From contig JAHEWK010000006.1 in the NCBI GenBank assembly GCA_020740775.1, forward strand, positions 2,728,001 to 2,792,000: 64,000 bases of DNA. The letters run 5' to 3'. The notes under the pieces are model-generated. The model was not told the DNA's origin. It was given only the letters and a program-made list of their open reading frames with translations, and did no database searches. Of the stretch, positions 12,314-24,279 are shown piece after piece. Each line of letters starts with the position of its first letter. Positions within the stretch are counted from its first letter, which is position 1. The DNA is from Ilyonectria destructans. Its lineage: Eukaryota; Ascomycota; Sordariomycetes; Hypocreales; Nectriaceae. Made by a program: the position numbers and the translations under genes.

Positions 12314-12883
12314 ACTGGATAAAACAGGTAGGGTTACATGGTACAAAGTTGGAGACAGTGAGGCAAAGCAGTGGCCGAGGTTTGCAATCAGATGAAGACG
12401 GATAATGAAGGTTTGGGTGGATAGGCCACGTCCACAATCTCGTGCTGCTGTTGTGTGTTGGTGTCTATTATGCTTGTCGGGACCGGCAACAACTGAAGGA
12501 AAGGCTTGTGTCGGCGTTTAAGAGGTTCTACTCCCACCTTCGCTTCCTATGATAACATGGCTAGTGATCAGATACCTCGGTTGATATTGTCACTATCATT
12601 CACATTGGCCAGTCCGCTGCTGCTATTTCCACCGTGACGATGTGAGGTAGCTGTACTGCAGGCTTCAAGTTGTATCACGGCCAGTGAAGCAGTGAAGTGA
12701 TTTATGGTACTTTTTCTCTTTGTTTTTCATTATTCTAGCGTCTAGTTATAGTACTCGCCATAACAGAAACCTCTATGGTATCAATACGCCCATCTCGATA
12801 AGATGCTCCCAAGTTTCGTGTGCATTTCCGCACTGCAGGTCCCGCACCTAGTTCCTCTACCACTCTACCAGGCGTGTGTGTCT
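12314..12883. other. Convergent 3' intergenic region, pkaR / cwf7
   Basis: 570 bp, more A/T-rich than its surroundings, holding the 3' UTRs of two converging genes. No further gene seen. Confidence 0.6.
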
Positions 12884-13550
12884 TCACTGTCCCTGCTGGA
12901 CACCCTCGGCCGCCTTGCGCGCCAGCTCCTCACGGATCCTGCTCCGTAGTTCCTCAACCGCCACCTCAGTCTCGAGGACGCGGCCTACGCCGGCGCGCCA
13001 GGTCTCATCGAGCGTCGTGACCTCGGCAGCGACGGCGTCCTGGCGGTTGCGGCGCTCCAGGTTGACCAGGTCGACCTCGCGCTTGGTGGCGGCCAGGTCC
13101 CGCTCGAGGCTCTGCAGCTCCGCCTCGAGCCCGTGGTTGCCCAGCAGCCAAGCGTTCTTGCCCCAGCGGTCCAGCAGGGCCAGGTTGGTGAGGCGCGACG
13201 CGAGGTAGCTGTGCGCGACGGCGGCGGCGGGCAGAGCGGTTGCCGGCGGGGCGGAGTCGGAGGGCGCCTCGTAGCGGGCGAGGTCGAGGGGTGTTTGCGG
13301 CGCCGAGGCGGCGATGCGGGCCAGCTCGGCCTGGATGGCGGGGGAGAAGGAGGGCTCGGCGGAGGCGGCGGGTGGTGCTTGCGCGGAGGAGGATGCCTCG
13401 GCGGCGATGAGGGCGCGGGCCGCGGAGAGGGCATCGGGGGTGGGCTCCGGGTCGATGTCTGGACGGCGGCTGTCAGTAGGTTGGAGCGGTGAGCGAAAGG
13501 CATTAGAACGCACAAGGGAGGGATTCGTGGTAGGCTGGTTGGACGGCCAT
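12884..13550 (-). CDS. cwf7: Pre-mRNA-splicing factor Cwf7/SPF27 (BCAS2 family)
   Basis: Core subunit of the Prp19-associated (NineTeen) spliceosome complex. Exon 1 13514-13550 and exon 2 12884-13458 give 203 aa. The tiny first exon is placed by the family N-terminus: joining it yields HESLPYIDPEPTP, the ESLPY-D signature of BCAS2/Cwf7. Without it the open frame would begin in the intron at a false start. The middle has LDLARYEAP and AVAHSYLASRLTNLALLDRWGKN-like sequence with WLLGNHGLEAEL. The C-terminal 80 residues are a strongly charged coiled coil (LERDLAATKREVDLVNLERR). Length matches the family (about 200-225 aa). Intron donor GTGCGT, branch CTGAC just upstream of the acceptor. Confidence 0.93.
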
Positions 13551-15250
13551 GGCTGCGGCTGTGGTGGTGATGTTGCGAATGAAGGACGTGGTGGTTTGGT
13601 GATGCGGCTCCCCCGTCTATCGCTCTTCGTTGCAGGCCGGTTTCTCCGGGTGCAGAGTTACCACTATGCAGATCAAGAGTTCCGTGCTATCTCGGCACCT
13701 TGGATATCGTCGCAATTGCTTCCTCGTCGCTGTCGTCGCTGGTCGCTCCTCGGCCGGTGTGGTTTTCCGCAGCCTTGAGCCCTGGGGGAAATTTTACCAG
13801 ACGTCCAGCGGTTGGGCGCACGGGCCACACGCAGCCTCACGTCCCCCAATCTCAGCCTGGCCCCCAGCCGTAGCGTAGCACAGGCGGGGGGCGTGTCGAC
13901 GGCCCCCAACCCCTGTAACTTTTGGCGTGTTCAGTGGATGCAGCGGTCGCTTCTCGCCCCCCCACCCTCCCGCTGCAGGACACACCTACCCCGGGCGCGC
14001 GCGCGTGTTGTGCCGTCTGGGGGCGGAGGAGGTCCACTGCGATAGCGATAAGATGGATTGAACGACGACGACGGGCCTGTCGCTGTGTAAGTGCGTGCTC
14101 TGGCTGAGGGATGCAACAGAAACATGACCACCAGCGTCAATTACCTACCATTTACCGTCAAATTCCCACGAGCCTGCAATTGCCCCGCGAGACCCGAGCT
14201 CCACCGCGAGGCAAGAGGTTGTCCCGTCCGTCGTCCGTCGGAGTACCCCCCGCGTACAATCCAGCACAGCACGACGTGGAGGCGAGAGGCGAGAGGCAAG
14301 AGGGGAAGAGGGGGGCGGGCGCCGGCTGTTCTAGCATGTCACTCATGGACTTGTACTTAGTGCTACGGGGAATCCTATCTGGGCTCCGACGAGGCGAGGT
14401 GGTGACGGGCGAGTGATCGACGCCCGTAGTCCTGCACGCTGGAGCGGGGTATCATCTGCCCATTGTGAGGCGCCTCTTCCGCGTCTCTTCTCCGTTTGGA
14501 GTGTATGCAGGTGTAGGGGATTTCCCGCCCTATTACGTGTTGGCTTTCTGGAATCGAACAGGCCGGGTGGCATCTCGGATTGGATCGAGATGAGCGATTT
14601 GAGACTGCCTCCGGTGGGGGTTGTTGTTGGGATGGATGCTAACCCTGGTGTCGGCTATCGTGAGCGAGCGAGTCAGTCGACAAGATCCTCGACATTAGTA
14701 CCAGATAGATTATCTACCGCCTTTAGTCACCCCTCAATCCAGGCACCACACGATCCAGAACAGACACATTGTAGACAAGTGTGGTACAAGTGGATAGTAT
14801 TGATTTCGACTCTATAGATTCCGCTATTGGAGTCTTCAATAGTCTACTATCCCATCCATCATCAAATAGTAAAGCTAGGTTATTGATACAGTAATACATA
14901 TCCTCCCGCCAGGACACCGTGTCCGGCGAGCGTGGTGATAAACCGTCATCCACTTCGAGATCTGCAAATAGTCACGAGGGTCCGTCAACTCCGCCCATAT
15001 CCCATCCGATGACCCTGCCGGCTGGCCCAGGATGTTATCATCCCTCTCCAAAAAAGTTATGTTGTGTTTGTGTGGTGTTTCCCATTTCATATCATTCCAG
15101 GTCGTTTCATGGCATCAAAAGTAAACTCCCCGCCGAGCAAGCCAAAGCAAACGAAACCTCAGTACAGTTGGACCCCCAAAAATGTCATTGCCGACTGTGG
15201 CAATGAGCATATGACCGCTGATCTGTTGACAACGATTCATATTAAGTCAT
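13551..15250. other. Intergenic region
   Basis: No supported gene in 1.7 kb. It holds the cwf7 upstream region, a short CG alternation near 13998, a purine-rich GAGGCGAGAGG repeat near 14280 and the 3' flank of the Stf2-like gene. Open frames are short and motif-free. Confidence 0.5.
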
Positions 15251-15751
15251 CTAAGTCGACGAGCGACCGCTCTCGGACGTGTCGGTCTTGGAGAGGTCAA
15301 CGTCCTCCTCGTCTTCCTGGGGACCGTGGACGGACTCCTCGAAGACAGGCTCCTGCTCATTGACCTCGAACTTTGTCTTGAAGTCGGTGATGTGGTGAGA
15401 GAAGTTGCTGCTGTTGGAGCGGCGGCGGGCATTGGTGAAGCGGAATTCATCTTCCACAACATCATCGCCAAAGGATCCCCTGTTACGCTGTGTTAGCCAA
15501 TGGTTTGCAGTTACTCGAAGTGGGGAGCACATACCAATTGCCTCGGCCAGATCCGTCCTTCTTAATCTTCTTGGGGTCGGTGTCCGCGTGACCGTGCTTG
15601 GCAAAGAAACGAGGGAGATGCTCAGAGGGAGGGGCAGTGCCATCGGCAAGACCCTTGTGGTCACGGTCGTTGGCCTTGTGAGAGCGAGTCACTGGAGAGG
15701 ACGCATATTAGCATTCAGATCAACAAGAATGGTGATGGAGCAAGGCTAACT
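15251..15751 (-). CDS. stf2: Stf2/Tma10-like small protein, ATG split by an intron
   Basis: Small, charged, probably disordered protein of the Stf2/Tma10 family, known in yeast as an ATP synthase inhibitor-stabilising and desiccation-protective factor. Exon 3 is 15251-15479, exon 2 15535-15691; the first coding base is A at 15751. Splicing that A (donor GTTAGC, branch GCTAAT) onto TG at 15691 creates the ATG and gives MTRSHKANDRDHKG, 128 aa. There is no other usable in-frame ATG: the open frame otherwise starts at GTG, and the intron ATGs are out of frame or stop at once. Family landmarks: HGHADTDPKKIKKDGSGRGN then WGSFGDDVVEDEF, like the GSGKGNWG-D core of yeast Stf2, and NARRRSNSSNF. The C-terminus is acidic. 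The minus-strand leader shows a TTTAAA box near 15888. Confidence 0.85.
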
Positions 15752-16450
15752 GATTGAGAGAGTGCGGAGATGGAAGTGATGGTGATGGTGATGTTGATGT
15801 TGAGATTGATGGAATGCAAATGATGAAAGATGGAGATGGGGAGATGATGATGGGAATGACTTGAAGTGATGAGGGGCCGGTTGGCTTTTAAATGGAGGCC
15901 GGCCGAACGTCACCAGACGGAAACCGCCCAGTGAGCGAGCGGTGCGGGGCACCCGGGCGTAACGACGAGTGCCTCCACTCAGAAGGGCAGAGGGTGGGAG
16001 CAACAGAAGCAAAACTTACTTTTGGTGGAGGGGGTGTGGTTTGGAGTGTGGTGTGTTTGGGAGCGTTTGGTGTTTGGTGGTAGTCAGGGAGTCGTTGCGC
16101 GGTACACTCAGTACGTATCTGTCGATGAAAGGTACAAGCTTGTGGTTGATCGAGGTGGGCAGATGTGGTGTAGAGAGCTGCTGATGGGAGGAGCTGTGAG
16201 TGTGTATGCAGGCGTCCTTTGTTTAGCGGTCGGTTTCTGACGGGGAGCGGCAGCGGTGTTGCACGGGACGGGCTCAGGTCAAGTCAATTCCGGGATGGCG
16301 TTGGAGGGCGGGAGGCGTAAGGTAGGTTGAGAGGGGTTGGTTGATGTTGGATTGGGTAGATGCGTGAGAGTTGGATATTTGAGTGTCTGAGTGCCTGAGT
16401 GTGAACTGGGTGAACAGTATACAGTGAGGATGGAATGAGGAAACCGAAAG
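15752..16450 (-). promoter_or_regulatory. ATG-free upstream region of the Stf2-like gene
   Basis: Reading the minus strand upstream from the split start codon, no ATG occurs for 699 nt; the first is at 16451-16453. The same stretch has many ATGs on the other strand. The sense strand is C/A-rich with little G, which lowers the ATG expectation. A TTTAAA box near 15888 and CCCCT (stress-element-like) near 15872 suggest a short leader with an asymmetric promoter, so this is the weakest of the four ATG-free cases. Confidence 0.4.
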
Positions 16451-19400
16451 CATGTCTGAGGAAGGGGAGCTTTATATGTCACGGGTCACGCGAGTGTTGC
16501 TGGACGATGGCATCACCTTGTACCCAATCAGCTCATGGCCTCCCCAACAAGCGACGCATCGAGTGCCGGACCCCGGAGGCGGAAGGAACGAGAGCGCGAT
16601 GCCGCCTGCACCTGCACCGGTGCATTCACCTGCGAATACGGAAGGCACTGGGTAAACGGGCTCCGCTGGAGGAGTCATCGGGTCGATTCGATTGTGCATG
16701 CTGCTCACTTGTCCAGGCTCCATTGGCATCCAGCACGGTATCCATCCTCACAATCTTGCCATGATCGGGGCTCCATCTCTCTCCACGCCGTCTCACACTC
16801 ACAGCCTAATTGCAGAACCCAGTCCCTACACGCTACAGTAGTACAGGCCACCGCTGCATGCTGCTGCTGCTGTTGCTGTTCCAAAGGTCGGGTGGGGCGC
16901 CATGCCCGGGTCTCGGTCGGGGGCGGGGCTTCCACGGTTCCACTCACTCCACTCCTCTCCACTTTGCACTGTCCGCTCCACTCTGCATGTCCCATCCCGT
17001 CCGTCTATCGCGTGACCTGACGCAAGCAGCCGCCGCCGGAACTCTACGCCTGGAGGCAATGCCATTACTCGTAGAGACGCACCGAGAAGCCCAACAAAGA
17101 TGCCATACCTAGTGCCTGTCCAGTGAAGAAAACCGCGGCTGCGGCAAGTTAACGCCAGCTAGATCGAATTGTGCCATCCGTCAGTCAATTCGAGCAATTG
17201 CTGCCCTCATTGCATCACCGCCCCTTTGTCAATGTCAGCTCAGAGCTGCCCGTCATGGGGCTCAATTGATCTCGGTTCCCCTGGCTTGTTGGCCAGGGGG
17301 CATGGTCCTCCGCTCTGTACCACCCTGCGGAGTACACGGGCACTACTATGTACACGGGCACTACTATGTACACGGGCACAACACTGTTACTAGACTTTGA
17401 GAAGCATGCCAAAGGCACCAGTTGTAAAGGTCTCCCTACCAAATCCACAGGCAACTGTACCGGAACCCCCCTTCCCTTCCCTGCCCCAACAAGCTGTCCT
17501 ACCATCGATTTCCAGTATTCCGGCAACCTACATAGTACAGATCACGGGTGCTGTGGGCTGGGGTTCTCACCGACCTCCCGGAGTGCCTGGGCGATGGCGC
17601 TGCGCCTTCGCCACCCCTTACCACCCCCGCCTGCCATACTGACGGACCGTACCTCTGGACCTGGCCTTTTACTTCAAGCCCTGACAGTTGGCTAATTAGT
17701 TGCTGCCCGTCAGGGATATCTCACCAGTTTGTCTTCGGCGCTTGCCTGTGCGCAACACACGTGCGAGTCCGTCCAGCAGTACGTGCGTGCGTGCATGCGC
17801 AAGTGAGTGATGGTGACGAGCAGGTGACCCGGATGGGAGCTACTGACGTAGGCGGGCTCCAAGTACAAGGGAGTGCAGTGGGCGTTTCTTAGCACTGTTC
17901 GTGGGCCAACAGGGGTTCACTGCAGGTGTCTTTTGCCTCCAAAACGACCACTGTCGGCGGCGGGCGGTGGCTTGCCCGGCGCAACTGCACCACAAACACA
18001 AGGCTAAGGATGAACAAGCCGCACGCCTCAATTGCGGGGTCCGGGGTACGCAGGTACCGGCGTCACGCCAACAAGCTCCCCGACCTCTCATCTTAAGCTG
18101 CCATGACGAAGACGAGGCTGGAAGACGCAGCAATTCACGGATTCCAGATTGTGCAAAGTACCTGGTGCTAGCTCGTCTCTTGCCCGCCATCCTATGGCCA
18201 ATTGCAAAGCCATTGCGGGCGGCCGAGGCGGGTTCCCGGTCCTGTTAACTACGACGCAAGGCCTAAGGTGTGGTCCCAGCTGGATCTGCCGGTTACGTAC
18301 CGAACGATAAACCTCCTATCGTCCGCCAGTGGGTCACCGAGACTCAAATCCACCTACGGATGACGAAACGGGGTCCAGAATCAAAGAGATAACTTACCAG
18401 ACCTGGAGACAAGCCAAACGCACTGCACCCTGCACGATATTGGACTCTCACAATGCAGCGTGACGAGGAGCCCCGTCTCCATCCATCAGTTCGCCCCCTT
18501 CCGATGCCGCTCGCTCCCGTCCGCTCCGGGTGGTGTGGTGGTGTTAGTCCGCCCCGACACAACTGACTCAGCGGGCACCCTGTGTCGCAGCACATGACCT
18601 CATCGGCCCATCAACACACGACACCGCAGAAGTAAACCCACCAGACAAGCAAGACAGGGCCTCCCTCGTGGAAACGTCTCACCGACACCGAGGTAATTGC
18701 CCAATCATGTGAGTGAATTGGCTTTTGACACGATCCAAACTCGCATCAATTGCAGCCCCAATTCCCTATCCCCCGTTATTATTCCGCCACGCATCACCCG
18801 CCGAAGCCGCTGTAACCTGTCCCTCCCGGCGCTGAGCCACAGTTGTTACGGCGCCTAATCTCGCCACTAAACCCCCGCCTCCACCAGCCCGCCACGCCCC
18901 AACAGATCCTGTACCCGCTTCGTTCCAGAAACAGCACCTTGGGTCTCATGATCACACAGGACCCAGTCGCTCCCTCGGGACTCCACCGCGTTACTCAATG
19001 CTATCGCGAACTCCGATGACTCTATCGTGTCTTTCTCATGCAATTGACAAGTGTTCACTTCTCTTCGGCGTCATAGCTATCATGCCTAGCCACGTATCTC
19101 GGTTGCCTCATACCCAGCGGGGCATATCCCATTATTAGCGGCCCCTCTCAAGCGGCTAAGCATACCCATGATGGACTCGCAGCCTCGATCAACCAACCAA
19201 CCCTCGTAGTTGCAAATAGCCTTCTCAAGGCGTGCTCAAGCCATGCCATAGCCCTTCTGCTTCGATAAGAAACCCCACAGTAGCTTTATCAACTCCCCTC
19301 GCCATCTTGTCCCTGCCGATGGCGCAAGATAGACCTTAATTCCCACTTGAGGTGCACTCCACTGAGGGATGTTTCTAGCTCTGCGGTTGATTGTCACCGT

Positions 19401-19862
19401 GAGTCACGGGACACAGCCGCAAGGATAGAGTGGCACCTTGCTTCCTGTATCGGAGTTGACGAAAGGCAACTTTTGGGTTACACGGTTTCCGGTATCATGG
19501 CTGCCTCCGGTGTCATGAGAGCGTGTGCCTCCAGTCTCCCAGAAGCCATGGGGAGCCAAACTCGGCCACTTGTCAATTGGAACTAATCACACATTAAACT
19601 TGGTCACAAAGGAAAAGCTGTTGCAGAATAATTTCATTTCAATAATCTTTGGCCATTTTGGTTTTTCTGCTCTCAACTTGCTTCTATTCCCCACATGGCA
19701 ACAGCGCCCTTCCCCCTTGGTAGAATGATTCAATCCTGCGCCGGAATTATGTACACGCACCCTCTCCCCCATCCCAAGAAATTCTTACTCAAACACATCA
19801 ACTATGGATATCCCGAATATTTTTGCCACACCCGGTGCCAAATGCCCAAGTCCTAAAGCCTC
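16451..19862. other. Long gene-poor intergenic region
   Basis: 3.4 kb without a supported gene. It contains a CTG-type run near 16857-16880 and an 18-bp tandem repeat at 17333-17386. No RNA gene was recognised. A non-coding transcript cannot be excluded. Confidence 0.5.
17333..17386. repeat. 18-bp tandem repeat, three units
   Basis: The unit TACACGGGCACTACTATG is present exactly twice (17333-17350, 17351-17368). A third copy (17369-17386) has diverged in its second half. The unit is a multiple of three but lies in no supported gene. Confidence 0.85.
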
Positions 19863-22800
19863 TCATCGCTTGCCCATCTTGGAAAACTCATTCTGGTATC
19901 GCAGCTTGAAGCCATTGCACAGGGCTCGCATGTCAGGGTACTGATAGCCCTTGAGCTCAAAGCCCTGCGGAATGGCTCGCACAGGGATCGCAATGACTCT
20001 AGCAGAGCGACTCGCCTTGAAGCAGAGCCAGAAGTAGCCCGGGTGCTTAGGGTCGATACAGAATGCATATGCCGATCGGTTGGGGTTGGCGTCAATGTAT
20101 GTCGTCAACCATTTCTCTGTCCTCGTCGTTAGTATCTCATCCCAACAGGGTTAATCGTCCGAGTATGCTTACCTGTCTCGCCTCGGGACCGCTTCTGGTA
20201 CTTGTCGTGTCGGATCAGTTCATCCACCTTGCGAGCCATAGCCTTGACGTGCTCCACAATCAACTCGTCCAGATCGGTGTATGTGTACTTGCCGCCCACA
20301 CGCAGCAACTTGCCCACCGAGAACTCGGTATCCTTTTGCATTTCTAGCACATCAATGTGCTGATACACGCCATCCGCCACCTTCCATGTGATGGCGAGGT
20401 GATCATTACCCTTGGAGGACGGTCGGATAATGACCTCACCCGGAGCCTGTGATCCCAAGAACTCCTCGGCCTGGATAGAGTTGAAGGGTTTGAAGTTGGG
20501 ATGTTTGACAACACGTTGCGTACGTCCTGTAGTCTTGTCCTTCTCCTGTAACTCCTCCTTATCTGCCGTCTCCAGAGCATAATCCCATCCATCACGGCCG
20601 TAGTTGATCGGTCGCTTGTATGGGACCCGAAGGGAATCTTCTCGCATCGACATCTTTGCCATGAAGTCCTTGTAGTTGATATCCAAGATCTTGGCCTGTG
20701 CCGTCTGTCCCACACTCAGCACCTCCTTGATGGACCCGCGTTGGTTGATCTCGTGGGCGTCGACTCGGCCTTCTATGCCACAGTCGAGTTTCACAATTGC
20801 AAAGTCGTCCTTGACCATACGCACGTTGACGGGTACAATCATGCCGTCGCACAGCGTGTCCTTGGTTTCACCTGAGAAAATTGTAAAAATCTCAGAAGCA
20901 GACAGCATGCCAAAGTTCCTCCGTAGCTCCTCGTAGGGGGCCTGCAGTTCAGCGCGAATTGTCTCTAGAGTAGCTCGCTTGCGCTGGCTGTAGTTCCTCA
21001 ACAGCTGCTCAGCATACTCCTCCAGGACAAGTTCGTTGACCTTGTCCTGTTCATCCTGCTTGAAGAGTTTTCGGACGATGGCGCCAGGACCGTTTTCGTC
21101 CGTCTCAGCCTTGACATCCTCTTCGTCCAGCTCCAGAGCGTCGGCTGCCATCTTGCGACCAAGCTCATAGTCCTCGGGGTGAACACGAGTGTTGTCCAGA
21201 GGATCCGAGGATGGGTTGGTCGGCTCGTATTCGATGAACAGGAAACTAGCGCAGTTGTTCCAAACCCTCGGGCCTACAACAGGAAGCTTACCGCTGTCGG
21301 GGTCACCCACCAGCTCATCTCGGGTGTTGACGGCACCACCATTGGCATTGATTGCCTTGATGACGCTTGTAGCCTTTCGTGGACCGAGACCAGACACGAA
21401 CGGGAGTAGGTTGGCAGTGTACGTATCCGTCATGGCTTCGTTGATGTCGACACCACAGAGGTTAACCATGTCGACCATGGCAGAATCGAGGTACTTGGCG
21501 AGCTTGTCCGCGGGAAGGAGGTTCTGGCAGGGGTGGTAGGAGAGGGACGCCACATCTTTGCCAAGCGCAGCGTACTCTTTCATAGGGTTCTGCATGTATC
21601 GAGCCAGGGCAACACAGTACCTCGTAACAGGGTTGAGAGATGGGTGTTCGGCATGAGCGCGGGGGCTGTCCTTGTACAGGCGAGCCACTTCGTCATTAAC
21701 CACCACCACTTCCAGCGGCTCTGTCCGGTAGTCATTGGTCTCGGGGTCATCAAACTCCGGTCCCATGAGGCCCTTCTCGCTGACGATGGTCTCCAGGTCC
21801 CGGACCAGCCTGTTCGAGTCGGCAGACCAACCACTGACACCAATCACGTCTGGTCGACGGCGCTGGACAAGGTCCACAAAGTCCTCTCGCTGTCGCTCAT
21901 CTCGGGCGAGATTTCCAAATCTTCCTTGCTCCAGCACGCGACCGTCCTCCTCCACCCAGGCCCAGCAGATGGGTTCACGGGCAGGGTCGCCCATACCATT
22001 GGAAAGCACCAGCACTCGAGGGGTCGTACCCAGGATCATGCCCTTGGGCTTGTATGGAGCCTGGTCCAGTCGCTTGGCATACTCCTCACGACACGTCTTC
22101 AGCACCTCATCCTGGCAGAAGGTGCGGATGACCTCCTTGACGTTCTTGGCGATAATTTTCTCCAGCTTGGGGTAGGCCACATCCAGAACCTTCTTGCGCT
22201 CCTCTCGCCACTGTTCGGCTCGATCACTGAAGTTTTCAGACTCAAACTCTTGGTAGAGTTGTCGTCGGAAGTCGTATCGAAGTGGCATGTCGAGCTTGAT
22301 CTCAACCAGGCCTTCCTCCTCTGCCTTCATCATCTTGAGGAACAGCTCAGGCTGGTGCACCAAGTCGGCGATTGCCTGGTTCTGTAAATATTTGATCTCG
22401 TAGTACGGATGGGTGTCGTCGATCCTGCGCAGTCCCTTATCAGTTCGACGACAGCTGATCTCCGCTGCCTGATAGTACGAGTTTCTGAAGTGCTTGCGCA
22501 TACGCGGACTGGCAAAAAGCTCTTCTGAGTACATCTGGCGCGCCGCACTGATGACCTGGTCGCCTGTGGTGAAGTTGCCGTCAAGAAGGGTGTCGGCAAG
22601 ATCCATAGGATACTGGGCATCATCATCCGGTGAAACCTTCTTGCCTTGACGCAAGGCATTCTTGGCGAGCTGGTCGGCAGTGACACCGTAGGCTCGAACA
22701 AAGGTGTAAGCTTTGCCCTGGCGAACTCGCTCAAGCAAGGTCGACTTGGACCCAGGACGCTTGGTCTGCGACACGTTGCCCGAAATAGCAGCCAAGTCCT

Positions 22801-24279
22801 TCAGCTGAGGTCCGTACTGGAACTGTAGGTAATCCTGCAAATCCTGTAGCTCTTCCATAGTGGCTGCCTCAGGGATCATTTCTTCGATGATGGAATCCTG
22901 GATCCCGAGCGACTTGAGGTTATCATAGGTCTTCTCAAGGGAGTTCCTCTTGTCCACAAAAGATCGAAACTTGATATCAAGTTCCAAAATTCTCCACAGG
23001 TCATCCTGGTTCAGGAGTTTTTCGGCACTGATGACGTATTCCGGGGCATCGGGGTCGTCGCGGTTCGTGTTTCTGGTCTTGCGAGTATGAAGGAGGTAGT
23101 CCTTACGGTGCTGGAACACGTAGGGAACCTCCACTTCATCAACGATGAAGAACTCGAGGACCTTGCCAACAGCCTTGCCAAAGGGCGTCTGCAAATCAGG
23201 CGCCAGGCCCTTCTTCGGCCACAGTTGGTTGGTGATCCATCGAGCCTCTTCTTTGAACTGATCGGGCGAAAGCTGCAGGTTCTTGAACGCCTTGCGATCG
23301 AGTTGGAATCGTTCGGGTTCGTCGGTGAAGCGGATCTCGTTATCTTCGTCGGTCAGGAGCTTCTCCTTCAGCTGCGATGGCTCGAACACGTCCTTGAGCT
23401 CAATGGCCTGTTCCTCTCGCTCGCGGTCCTCTTCCTCTTCCTCCATCTGCAGGGCCCAGTCGTAGTCTTCGCCGTTGCCGAAGATGGCTTCCATATCATC
23501 GAGGGCATCCTTATCAAGCCCAGTGGTATCGACAATACTTCCAACGCCGCGGTCTCTCGGTCGGGCGACCTCAGCGTCCTCCATTTGGCGGATTCGGTCC
23601 TCCTCGTCTTCGGGGAAATCTTCCTCGATGAAGTCTTCAAACTCGTCGGCCTGTGGTCGTCGCCCGTATGGTCGTTGGTCGGCCACTTCCTCATCGTCAT
23701 CCGAGAATATTTCTTCGAGGCCACGTCGTTCGTTCCCGCGATCATCCTCGTCGCGATGGCCGCGCTTCAGACGTTTGAACTTGGACTTGATGGCGCGTGT
23801 CAGTATTACCTACGAGGCAGAAAATTGTCCAGTTTTGTTTATCAGAACTCACCTGAGTTGGAGGCTTTGGGCGCTCGCCAAATTGTTCTCCAATGAGTTC
23901 CAAGTCGTCTTCATCGAGGGCCTCTTCTTGCTCGCGGTCACGGTGCTCGCGCTTCCTCTTGACTACGGGGCGCACATCGCCATCGGAGTCGCCACCCTCT
24001 TCTTCCTCGTCCTCGTCCTCATCGACAATGAAACCTTCGCGAATCTGTGCAAAAAACGTGTTAGTTTCAAATGGTTGGTTGGTATACCGCAACCAGGCAA
24101 CAAACCTTTCGCGCTTCCTCTTCGTCGTCATCATCCTCCTCCTCTTCACTCGAATCTTCGACTCGGCCAGCTCTGCCTCTGCGGCGACTATCACCGGTCT
24201 CTTCATCAAAAGACTCTTCGTCCTCGTCGTCGTCCAACTCGGCTTCTCCGGAGATCAAATCGCGCATGCTGGTGCTCAT
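19863..24279 (-). CDS. spt6: Transcription elongation factor and histone chaperone Spt6
   Basis: Binds RNA polymerase II and histones and reassembles nucleosomes during elongation. Exons 24106-24279, 23853-24044, 20173-23785 and 19863-20116 give 1410 aa. Residues 1-150 are strongly acidic and carry the [11 protein letters not shown] and [15 protein letters not shown] motifs shared by fungal Spt6. Then come the Tex-like core with a YqgF-like RNase H fold (about 707-845, [17 protein letters not shown]...), helix-hairpin-helix region (about 885-1005, LCGVDINEA...[12 protein letters not shown]), S1 domain (about 1098-1170, [21 protein letters not shown]) and tandem SH2 (about 1217-1410) with [10 protein letters not shown], whose Arg is the usual phosphate ligand. 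The last intron lies between the SH2 halves ([14 protein letters not shown]). Start context AAG-ATG-A. Upstream there is no ATG for 275 nt. Confidence 0.97.

Noticed and set aside
21533..22387. 284-codon plus-strand ORF
   Set aside because: Lies wholly antisense inside the spt6 coding exon, whose frame is strongly supported by family motifs; shadow frame.
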